42,294 nucleotides of DNA, from contig RFRL01000005.1 in NCBI GenBank assembly GCA_009924545.1, positions 1-42,294 of the forward strand, written 5' to 3'. Every line of letters starts with the position of its first letter. Position 1 is the first letter of the stretch. This stretch comes from Planctomycetia bacterium. GTDB lineage: Bacteria > Planctomycetota > Planctomycetia > Pirellulales > UBA1268. This document shows, in pieces, positions 35,325 through 42,294 of the stretch. Made by a program: the position numbers and the translations under genes. The notes beneath the pieces were generated by a model. It had not been told where the DNA came from and did no database searches. It worked only from the letters and a program-made list of their open reading frames with translations.

Positions 35325-36326
35325 ATGCCCCGACCGCTCACCCTGTTCACCGGCCAGTGGGCCGACCTGCCCCTCGACGAGCTGGCCCGCAAGGCGCGCA
35401 CCTTCGGCTTCGACGGCTTGGAACTGGCCTGCTGGGGTGATCATTTCGACGTCCGCCGTGCCGTGGCCGAGGCGGGCTACTGCGCCGCCGTCCGCGACCA
35501 GCTCGAACGGCACGACCTGTGCGTCCACGCCATCTCCACCCACCTCGTCGGGCAGGCCGTCTGCGATCGGATCGACGAGCGGCACCGGGCGATCCTCCCA
35601 CCACACGTGTGGGGCGACGGTGATCCCGCGGGCGTCAACCGCCGGGCCGCCGCCGAACTGATGGAGACTGCCCGCGCCGCACGCCGCCTCGGGGTGGCGG
35701 TGGTCAACGGTTTCACCGGGTCGTCGATCTGGCCCCTGCTCTACTCGTTCCCCCCGGTGCCACCCGACTGGGTCGAGGCGGGGTTCCGTGAGTTCGCCGA
35801 GCGCTGGCATCCGATCCTCGACGTGTTCGCCGAGTGTGGCGTGCGCTTCGCGCTGGAGGTCCATCCCACGGAGATCGCCTACGACACGGTTACCGCCCAG
35901 CGCGCCTTGGAGGCGATCGGTCGCCGGGAGGAGTTCGGCTTCAACTTCGACCCCAGCCATCTCCACTGGCAGGGCGTCGACCCGGTGGAGTTCATCCGCG
36001 CCTTCCCCAACCGCATCTACCACGTGCACGTCAAGGACGCGATCACCACCCTCGACGGCCGTGCGGGCATCCTCGGCAGCCACCTCGGCTTCGGCGACCC
36101 GCGGCGCGGGTGGGACTTCCGCTCCCCCGGACGGGGCGGGATCGACTTCGAGGCCATCGTCCGCGCGCTCAACCAGATCGGCTACGAGGGCCCCCTGTCG
36201 GTGGAATGGGAGGATAGCGGGATGGACCGCGAGCACGGGGCGGCGGAGGCGGCGGAATTCGTCCGCCACCTCGACTTTCCCGTGGGCAAACGCGCCTTCG
36301 ATGCCTCGTTCAGCGAGGAGCCATGA
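35325..36326 (+). CDS. Sugar phosphate isomerase/epimerase (AP endonuclease 2-like TIM barrel)
   Basis: This is a 333-residue TIM-barrel protein of the xylose isomerase-like superfamily. Features are [17 protein letters not shown] at the start, [14 protein letters not shown], the metal-ligand Glu in [14 protein letters not shown] near 186, [15 protein letters not shown] with Asp and His near 212, HVHVKDA near 236, [21 protein letters not shown] and [14 protein letters not shown] with the last Glu. All four usual ligands are visible. Relatives act on inositol or keto-sugars, but the substrate here is unknown. The TGA overlaps the ATG of the metalloprotease-like gene (ATGATG), so the two are translationally coupled. 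A TGG-CAGACT element lies upstream. Confidence 0.9.
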   Translation: MPRPLTLFTGQWADLPLDELARKARTFGFDGLELACWGDHFDVRRAVAEAGYCAAVRDQLERHDLCVHAISTHLVGQAVCDRIDERHRAILPPHVWGDGDPAGVNRRAAAELMETARAARRLGVAVVNGFTGSSIWPLLYSFPPVPPDWVEAGFREFAERWHPILDVFAECGVRFALEVHPTEIAYDTVTAQRALEAIGRREEFGFNFDPSHLHWQGVDPVEFIRAFPNRIYHVHVKDAITTLDGRAGILGSHLGFGDPRRGWDFRSPGRGGIDFEAIVRALNQIGYEGPLSVEWEDSGMDREHGAAEAAEFVRHLDFPVGKRAFDASFSEEP

Positions 36327-37926
36327 TGGGAACCCGGCCACGATCCCCGCGGTCCGGGCGCCGCGGGCAGGGCGTGCTGGTCGCGCTGCTCATGGCGCTG
36401 GCGGGCCGGCGGGCACCGCCGCGGCGGCCGCCGACCGCAGCCCCCCCGCCCCGCTGGCGGCGCTCGAGGAGGAGTTCGCCACCACCCTCGCCGATCTCGT
36501 CCGGCGCTGCCGGCGCGGGAGCGAGGATCGGCTCGCCACCCTCGTCGCCGAATGGCCGTTGCCGGCGGCGGGAGCCCGCCAGCAGATCGTGGCGGTGCCC
36601 GACGGCTGGACCACCCCCGACTGGCTGGCAGGCCCGGTGGCGACCGGCTTGTGGGACGACTTCCGCGCCGCCCGGCGGCAGCGCGCCGCCGGCTACTTCG
36701 CCCTTGCCGTGGAAGCGGCACGGGCCCACACCGCGATCCCCACGCGGGCCGAAGCAGCGCAGGGGGAGCGCCCCGCCTGGCCCGACCGGGGCGCGGCGGC
36801 GGTGCACCTGCTCCACCTGGCCCTCCGCGACGATCCCGACCATGAACAAGCGCGCCGGGTCGGCGGTTGGGTACGGCGCGGGGAGCGGTGGGTTTCCCAG
36901 GGTGTGGACCGGCGCCTCGACCGGGGCGACGAATACGACCCCGCCTTCGGTTGGCTGCCGCGCGGCCGTCTCGACCGGTACCGCGCCGGCGAGCGCTACG
37001 ATCTCGGCCGCTGGGTCGATGCCGCCACGTTCGCCGGGCGACCACGGTCGCTGGAACGGCCGGTGCGTTACGACAGCGACCACTGGCGGATCGCCTCCAC
37101 CACGACCCAGGAGCACACGGCGGCACTCGCCGCGGCGCTCGAGGAGACGTGCCTCGTCTGGCGGCAGGCCTTCGGTGGCTACCAGGCGGAGCCGGCCACC
37201 CGGGAGCGGCTGTTCGAGGGCCGGGGCCGGGCGGCACCCGCCGAAACCTTCGCCGCCACCCTCGTGGGTGACCGCGAGGAATATGTGCGCGCCCTGACGA
37301 CGGTCGAGCCGGCGGCCGCGCGCACCGACGGCATGTACTGGTCGCCCACGAAGACCGCCTGGTTCATGGCCGACGACGACTGGCGGACGGGTGACGCCGA
37401 CGCGACGCGCACCGTGCGCCACGAAGCCACCCACCAATTGTTCGCCGAGACCCGGCCCACGAGCCGAATGGCGGGGGAGCGCGTGGGCTTCTGGGCGATC
37501 GAGGCGGCGGCCTGCTACATGGAGAGCCTGGAGACGGCCCCGTACGGCTGGACTCTGGGCGGCCCCGCTGCCGGACGGATGCCGGCCGCCCGGGAGCGGG
37601 TCCTCGAGGATGGTTTCCAGGTGCCGCTGGAGGAGTTGGCGGCCCTGGGGCGGCGCGAGTTCCAGGCCGACGAGCGCCTGCCGAAGATCTACAGCCAGAT
37701 CGGCGGACTGGCCGACTTCTTCATGAACGGCCAGCAGGGGCGCTACCGCGACGCGTTCGTGGAGTATCTCGTCCGCGTCTACACCGGTTCGGCCACGGGC
37801 GACTCGCTGGAGAAACTGTGCCGGCGGAGCCACGCGGAGCTTGACGAGGAGTTCCGGCGGCACCTCGCCTCGGCCGAATCGGCAGCGGCAACGGCTCCGG
37901 CAGCGGCCCCGTCCGTCGAGCGGTGA
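36323..37926 (+). pseudogene. Exported HExxH metalloprotease-like protein with a -1 frameshift in the signal region
   Basis: The start ATG (36323, overlapping the isomerase stop) gives a signal peptide [11 protein letters not shown]...LLMALAG, but the long domain lies in the next frame and has no start codon of its own there. Adding one base to the GGG run at 36403-36405 gives a continuous 534-residue protein: signal, then AGPAGTAAAA and the mature region from about residue 40. The mature part includes TTQEHTAALAAALEETCLVW, GMYWSPTKTAWF and the zinc-site motif VRHEATHQLFAE (HEATH), with a downstream Glu in FWAIEAAACYME. The pattern resembles DUF1570-like metalloproteases. A single-base sequencing error is as likely as a real mutation. 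Function unknown. Confidence 0.75.
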
Positions 37927-37983
37927 GCCGCCGCAACGGGCCGTTGGGCCAGGCAGGCGTCGCACCCCGGCCTCACGGCCGAT

Positions 37984-37992
37984 TGGTACACT
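37984..37992 (+). promoter_or_regulatory. Extended -10 promoter element for transketolase
   Basis: TGG-TACACT lies 38 nt before the ATG at 38031, matching the elements at recQ and carB. No strong -35 is visible. Confidence 0.45.
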
Positions 37993-38030
37993 CGTGCCCG
38001 CCCTTTCCCCGCTTCCGGAGCCCATCCACG

Positions 38031-40085
38031 ATGGCACACGCTTCTCGGCCTCTGCCGTTCGACGACACCGACACACTGGCCATCAACACCATCCGCACTC
38101 TGGCGATGGATGCCGTCGAGGCGGCGAAGAGCGGCCATCCCGGCACCCCGATGGCCCTCGCTCCGGTCGCCTACACGTTGTGGCGTGACTTTCTCCGCTA
38201 CGACCCGCAGGACCCGACCTGGCCCAACCGCGACCGGTTCGTCCTCTCCTGCGGTCATGCGTCGATGCTCATCTACGCGCTCCTCCACCTCGGCGGTGTC
38301 CGTCGCGGAAAGGGCGACACCACGCCGGCGGTCAGCCTGGACGCCATCCGCCGCTTCCGCCAACTCGACAGCGTGTGTGCCGGTCATCCGGAGCACCATC
38401 TCATCGGGGCGATCGAAACGACCACGGGACCACTCGGTCAGGGGTGCGCCAACTCCGTCGGCATGGCGCTGGCCGCGCGGTGGCTGGGGAGCCGGTATGC
38501 GGCCGACGGCACCGCGCTGTTCGACTACGACACCTACGTGTTGTGCAGCGACGGCGACTTGATGGAAGGCGTCTCCGCGGAAGCCGCCTCGCTGGCCGGG
38601 CATCTCGGGTTGGCGAACCTGTGTTGGATCTACGACGACAACTCGATCACGATCGAGGGAGAGACACATCTCGCCTACAGCGATGACGTCGCCGGTCGGT
38701 TCGCCGGCCTCGGGTGGCGTGTGGAGCGTGTCGACGACGCCAACGACGGCGCGGCCCTGCGACATGCCCTCGAAGCGTTCCGGGAGGAATCTTCCCGGCC
38801 GACGATGATCATCGTGAAGAGCGTGATCGGTTTCGGCGCGCCGAAGAAGGCCGGTTCCCACGAGGCCCACGGCGCTCCCCTTGGCGCCGAGGAAATCCGC
38901 GGGGCGAAGGCCGCCTACGGGTGGCCCGTGGACGCGACCTTCCTCGTCCCCGAAGCGGTGCCCGCCCGGTTCGGTGCGACTCTCGGTCGCCGCGGTGCTG
39001 ACGCCCATGCCGCGTGGGCTGCCGGTCGTGACCGTCTCCGGGCCCAGGCCCCCGACCGCGCCGCGGAACTGGACGACATGCTCGCCAGCCGGCTGCCCGC
39101 GGGCTGGGAGGCGGCGATCCCGAGCTTCCCCGCCGACCCCAAGGGACTCGCCAGCCGCGTGTCGTCGGGGAAGGTGATCCAGGCCCTCAGTAGCTGCATC
39201 CCCTGGTTCATCGGTGGGTCGGCCGACCTGGCGCCGTCGACGATGACGCTCGTGCCGGGGGCCGGCGACTTCGCCGCCGCCACCCCCACCGGCCGCAACC
39301 TCCACTTCGGCATCCGTGAGCATGCGATGGCGGCAGCGGCCAACGGGATGGCGCTGTCGGGGCTGCGTCCATACTGCGCCACGTTCTTCGTGTTCCTCGA
39401 CTACCTCAAGCCGTCACTGCGGCTTTCGGCCCTCGGCGAACTGGGGGTGATCTACGTCCTCACGCACGACTCGATCGGCCTCGGGGAGGACGGCCCCACC
39501 CACCAGCCGATCGAACAGTTGGCCAGCGCCCGGGCCGTGCCGGGACTGAGCGTGTTCCGCCCCGGCGATGCCAACGAGGTGGCGGAGGCGTACCGCACCA
39601 TCCTCGGCCGCCCCCACCGGCCGGCGGTGCTCGTGCTCTCCCGGCAGAATCTGCCGACGCTCGACCGCACCACGCTCGGCCCGGTCGCGGGCGCGGCGCG
39701 CGGCGCGTACATCCTGCGCGAGGCGGCCGGCGGTCGCCCCGACTGCATCCTCATCGGTACCGGTAGCGAGGTGGGCCTGTGCCTCGATGCAGCCGTGGCT
39801 CTGGAACGCGACGGGATCCGGGCGCGCGTGGTGAGCATGCCCTGCTGGGACCTGTTCGCCGAGCAGGACGCGGCGTACCGCGAGGAGGTCCTGCCGGCGG
39901 CGGTGACGGCGCGGGTGGCCTGCGAGGCGGCCTGCGGCTTCGGCTGGGAGCGGTGGATCGGCGACCGCGGCCGGTTCATCGGTATGAACGGTTTCGGGGC
40001 CTCGGCCCCGGCCCCCACGCTCTACGAGCACTTCGGGATCACCGCAGCTGCCGTGGCCGCCGCTGCCCGGGCGCTCGTCCGCTGA
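38031..40085 (+). CDS. tkt: Transketolase
   Basis: Transketolase moves two-carbon units between sugar phosphates with thiamine diphosphate in the pentose phosphate pathway. The 684-residue protein is full length. Features: AAKSGHPGTPMALAP near residue 32, TTGPLGQGCANSVGMA, the thiamine diphosphate/metal motif SDGDLMEGVS ending with YDDNSITIEG (about 170-210), the Glu that activates the cofactor in FGIREHAMAAA near 427, and the pyrimidine-side motif THDSIGLGEDGPTHQP near 480. The start is ATG 38031. It is preceded by a TGG-TACACT element and follows the metalloprotease-like gene by 104 nt. The partner transaldolase is at 9005. Confidence 0.97.
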   Translation: MAHASRPLPFDDTDTLAINTIRTLAMDAVEAAKSGHPGTPMALAPVAYTLWRDFLRYDPQDPTWPNRDRFVLSCGHASMLIYALLHLGGVRRGKGDTTPAVSLDAIRRFRQLDSVCAGHPEHHLIGAIETTTGPLGQGCANSVGMALAARWLGSRYAADGTALFDYDTYVLCSDGDLMEGVSAEAASLAGHLGLANLCWIYDDNSITIEGETHLAYSDDVAGRFAGLGWRVERVDDANDGAALRHALEAFREESSRPTMIIVKSVIGFGAPKKAGSHEAHGAPLGAEEIRGAKAAYGWPVDATFLVPEAVPARFGATLGRRGADAHAAWAAGRDRLRAQAPDRAAELDDMLASRLPAGWEAAIPSFPADPKGLASRVSSGKVIQALSSCIPWFIGGSADLAPSTMTLVPGAGDFAAATPTGRNLHFGIREHAMAAAANGMALSGLRPYCATFFVFLDYLKPSLRLSALGELGVIYVLTHDSIGLGEDGPTHQPIEQLASARAVPGLSVFRPGDANEVAEAYRTILGRPHRPAVLVLSRQNLPTLDRTTLGPVAGAARGAYILREAAGGRPDCILIGTGSEVGLCLDAAVALERDGIRARVVSMPCWDLFAEQDAAYREEVLPAAVTARVACEAACGFGWERWIGDRGRFIGMNGFGASAPAPTLYEHFGITAAAVAAAARALVR

Positions 40086-40105
40086 GCGGGTGCCGGCGGC
40101 GGGAA

Positions 40106-40146
40106 GCGCTCACGGCTGAGCGCTCAGGGTTGAAGCTCAGGGTTGA
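40106..40146. repeat. Three imperfect 13-14-bp tandem repeats at the 3' end of the anti-sigma gene
   Basis: GCGCTCACGGCTGA (40106-40119), GCGCTCAGGGTTGA (40120-40133) and AGCTCAGGGTTGA (40134-40146) follow one another. The last copy overlaps the stop codon of the anti-sigma gene on the minus strand. A 12-bp perfect palindrome CTGAGCGCTCAG (40116-40127) spans the junction of the first two copies. It lies in the 51-nt gap between tkt and the anti-sigma gene. Confidence 0.8.
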
Positions 40147-41129
40147 TGGTGCGAGTCGCCGATCACCGCATCCTCAGGATCGACACCGGCCTTCACCTCC
40201 CCGTGGTGGTTGCGGAACAGGTGGTCGTCGAGGTGCAGGGCATGGGGCCCTACGCGCTCCACGCGACCATCCTCGAAGAGCACGTGGTGCCAGCGATGGG
40301 GGTGATTGTCACTCCAATGACCATCCTCGTCGGGGGCGTCGGCCATCAGCGGATGGTGGGTGCGGCCGAAGTTGACGTAGGGCAGGAGCGCGCCGGTGGC
40401 ATCGCGATGGCCAAGCGTGTAGCCGAAGTCGCCCCCCATCGACCGCACCATGAGATCGAAGGCCTGCTGGTCGCCGGCCGCCTCCACCCGGCGCACCTCG
40501 TCGAGTGACGGGATGACGTAGCCACTGCGTGCCAACGTCGAACCCGGCACGAGAAAGGTTCCGTCGTGGGCCAACAACCGCTGCTCCGACACCAAGGTCG
40601 GGGCATAGAGGCCGGCCCGCGACAAGGGGCCGGCGGCGGGCGGCATGGGCAAATGGCGGTGCTGGTCGGCATATCCGGCCAGTGCCCCACCGATCGACCC
40701 CAGGTTGCGCTGGGCACGGATCGACCGGGCCTGGTCGATGCCGTCGAGCACCATCGGCATGAGGAGCACGCAGGCGGCCATCGCGGTCGCGGCGAGGATC
40801 GCCCGATCGATCCACATCCGCGCCGAACGCACCCGTGCCGGAGGCGCGGATTCCGGAGTGAAGATCCGGGGCGTGGGCAACGGCCCGCGGGATCGCGCCA
40901 CATCGCGGTGGGCATGGGTCTCGACGAACCGCAGGGTCCGCCGCGCGAGGCCAGCAGGGGGCCGGTCCTGTCCACCGTCCCAGGCCAGCGGCAGGGCCGC
41001 CCGCCGCAAGTGACCGAGCTCGCGCTTCAGCGCGGGGCCGCCGACGGGATCGGCGAGGGCCTGATCGACCCGCTGCCGTTCGGTGTCGTCGAGCGCCTCG
41101 AGGAGATAGCCGACAAGTTCGTCTCGCAT
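40137..41129 (-). CDS. Membrane anti-sigma factor with a pilin-like outer domain
   Basis: The 330-residue protein begins with a short helical anti-sigma-type domain (RDELVGYLLEALDDTERQRVDQAL). The usual zinc-finger His/Cys residues are not obvious. One membrane helix lies at about 110-128 (AILAATAMAACVLLMPMVL). Directly after it the sequence resembles a DUF1559/pseudopilin domain: LLMPMVLDGIDQARSIRAQRNLGSIGGALAGYADQHRHLP parallels the pilin pattern LLLPAVQ..NLKQLALG..LP, and near the end HHVLFEDGRVERVG parallels HxxxxxFxDGSV. It sits directly downstream of the ECF sigma gene, 144 nt apart, which supports the anti-sigma call. The outer domain probably senses an envelope signal. No protease site is recognisable. 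Confidence 0.8.
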   Translation of the reverse strand: MRDELVGYLLEALDDTERQRVDQALADPVGGPALKRELGHLRRAALPLAWDGGQDRPPAGLARRTLRFVETHAHRDVARSRGPLPTPRIFTPESAPPARVRSARMWIDRAILAATAMAACVLLMPMVLDGIDQARSIRAQRNLGSIGGALAGYADQHRHLPMPPAAGPLSRAGLYAPTLVSEQRLLAHDGTFLVPGSTLARSGYVIPSLDEVRRVEAAGDQQAFDLMVRSMGGDFGYTLGHRDATGALLPYVNFGRTHHPLMADAPDEDGHWSDNHPHRWHHVLFEDGRVERVGPHALHLDDHLFRNHHGEVKAGVDPEDAVIGDSHHQP

Positions 41130-41273
41130 GCCTGAAACCCGCGTCGCTGGTGCAGCCGTGCCTGTCGCCGCCGCTGGTCGTCGTGCCGTTGATCCGCTCG
41201 ACGAGATCGGGAGGCCCTTCAGGATGTGCTGCCGTGGTACGGTCGGTCCGTGGTGGGATCGGCGACGACGAGC

Positions 41274-42188
41274 TCAGGGGATGTTTCCGCTGGCCTGCCA
41301 CGACTGGTTGAGCTTGAGGAGGGCCGAGTGGAGCCGGCTCTTCACCGTTCCCACCGGCACCCCGAGCACGTCGGCCGCTTCGCGGTACTTCATCCCCTGG
41401 TGATACACCAACAGCAAGGCCCCGCGCAGCGTGTCGGGAAGATCCTCGACCGCTGCCCGGACCCACTGCCGGGCCTCTTCACAGGAAAGCCGCTCGTCAG
41501 CCGTTTCGTCCCGCCCGGCCAGCATCTCCACCAAGGCCCCGACGTCGTCGTCGCCGGTCCGCTGGTCGAGACTGACCATCCGGTGACGGCGATTCCTCCG
41601 CTGGGCGTCGATGGCCTGATTCGTGGCGATCGTGTAGAGCCACGGTCGAAACCGTCGGCCCTCGTCGAAGCCCTCCTTCTTGAGGTATACTTGGAGAAAC
41701 GTCGCCTGAAACACATCCTCGGCCATTTCGGCGCTGCCGAGGTACCGCTTCAAATACCCGAACAACTCCGTCTCGTACCGGTGGACGAGCGACTCGAAGG
41801 CCGGTTCGTCCTGGGCGCTGCGGAACCGGCGAAACAACTCCTCGTCCGATCCACCGTCGCCAGAACCATCATCGGCCCGCCCTCGACCCCCCGCGCCGGT
41901 GCGTTCCAGAGCGTCGTCCCGCCCCGTACCCCTTGGCGGCCGACCCGCGCCTCCCGGTTGGCGGTCTCGACCACCCACCCCACCCTCGTGCCCACTCTCC
42001 TGCGCAGCGGAAGAGCCGTCGTGTTCGCCATCGCCGGCATCGGAAGTGCCGTTGGTACCCGGCACTCCGTTGGCCGATTCCGATCTTGCAGCCCGACCGG
42101 TACGTTCTGGACGGCCAAACCCACGATACACCCCCGTGGACGGTCTCTGACCGCCATCGGCACCGGTATGGGAATCGTGACTGGACAT
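41274..42188 (-). CDS. ECF-type RNA polymerase sigma factor with a long disordered N-terminus
   Basis: This is a 304-residue sigma-70 family protein. Region 2 is at about 120-200 (LVHRYETELFGYLKRYLG, AEDVFQATFLQVYLK, FRPWLYTIATNQAIDAQRR) and region 4 at about 240-295 (LPDTLRGALLLVYHQGMKYREAADVLGVPVGTVKSRLHSAL). The preceding 115 residues are almost entirely Gly, Arg, Asp, Ser and Glu and look disordered, which is long for an ECF factor. The start is ATG 42188; a later start cannot be excluded because no ribosome binding site decides it. An ECF-like promoter (GGAACTT-N17-TCCGATA) lies 65 nt or more upstream, as expected for autoregulation. The next gene is its probable anti-sigma factor. Confidence 0.88.
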   Translation of the reverse strand: MSSHDSHTGADGGQRPSTGVYRGFGRPERTGRAARSESANGVPGTNGTSDAGDGEHDGSSAAQESGHEGGVGGRDRQPGGAGRPPRGTGRDDALERTGAGGRGRADDGSGDGGSDEELFRRFRSAQDEPAFESLVHRYETELFGYLKRYLGSAEMAEDVFQATFLQVYLKKEGFDEGRRFRPWLYTIATNQAIDAQRRNRRHRMVSLDQRTGDDDVGALVEMLAGRDETADERLSCEEARQWVRAAVEDLPDTLRGALLLVYHQGMKYREAADVLGVPVGTVKSRLHSALLKLNQSWQASGNIP

Positions 42189-42252
42189 GGTGGGTACGCA
42201 GCGCGACGCGGAAAGGTTCACCCCGGAAACCCACCGCAACCATCGCTCGGAG

Positions 42253-42289
42253 AGTATATATCGGAAACCCTGCTCCCCCGCGAAGTTCC
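42253..42289 (-). promoter_or_regulatory. ECF-type autoregulatory promoter of the sigma gene
   Basis: On the minus strand GGAACTT (42289-42283), a 17-nt spacer and TCCGATA (42265-42259) match the GGAAC / TC(C)GA form of ECF promoters. A sigma-70-like TATACT overlaps just downstream (42258-42253), so either RNA polymerase form could act here. The leader to the ATG is about 60 nt. Confidence 0.5.
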
Positions 42290-42294
42290 GTCCC

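Noticed and set aside
41128-41273. Small gene in the gap between sigma and anti-sigma genes
   Set aside because: The frames are short, without a ribosome binding site, and overlap both neighbours in antisense.

Overview
The window is very GC-rich, with strong G/C at third codon positions, and reads as a chromosomal segment of a planctomycete, most likely of the Pirellulales. The lineage evidence is a DUF1559 prepilin-like protein (N-terminal methylation motif RRGFTLVELL, C-terminal HPGG...DGSVRFI motif) followed by its usual small lipoprotein partner, an SGNH hydrolase fused to a DUF1080 domain, a DUF971 protein, and an ECF sigma/anti-sigma pair of planctomycete type. There are no rRNA or tRNA genes, no insertion sequences, no phage genes and no CRISPR array.

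Layout. 1-5.0 kb: the end of a small membrane-protein gene, a 75-residue protein coupled to aroB, then an unusual cluster (structured leader, 46-residue hydrophobic peptide, 15-bp hairpin, two tandem degenerate receiver proteins), facing a PAP2-type phosphatase. 5.2-10.1 kb: aldehyde dehydrogenase-like gene, recQ, transaldolase. 10.1-17.9 kb, minus strand: rlmKL and a five-gene branched-chain amino acid type ABC transporter (livJHMGF) in which livM is broken by a perfect 13-bp tandem duplication and livG carries a membrane-spanning insertion of about 185 residues. 18.3-25.5 kb: SGNH-DUF1080 protein, carB (minus), an AhpD-like protein, the DUF1559 protein and its lipoprotein. 25.6-32.5 kb, minus strand: MFS transporter, a frameshifted cyclase-like toroid protein, a HlyD-like adaptor, DUF971, a PaaK-like ligase with an in-frame 15-bp repeat, and a PEGA lipoprotein. 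32.7-40.1 kb, plus strand: PP2C phosphatase coupled to an LptF/G permease, a sugar-phosphate isomerase coupled to a (frameshifted) metalloprotease, and transketolase. 40.1-42.2 kb, minus strand: an anti-sigma factor with a pilin-like outer domain, and its ECF sigma factor with an ECF-type promoter.

Functions. Central metabolism is represented by aroB, transaldolase, transketolase and carB. Envelope work is represented by LptF/G, PP2C, PAP2, HlyD and lipoproteins. Amino acid uptake is represented by liv. Two features recur across the window. One is short tandem duplications and small indels, of which three disrupt reading frames and two overlap stop codons. The other is a small set of promoter forms: extended -10 boxes of the TGG-TAnnnT type 30-40 nt before starts, and two leaderless TACRTT-N6-ATG arrangements.

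The best candidate for an undescribed system is the pseudo-receiver cluster at 2.1-3.65 kb. Next come the LivG membrane insertion and the anti-sigma factor with a DUF1559-like sensor domain.
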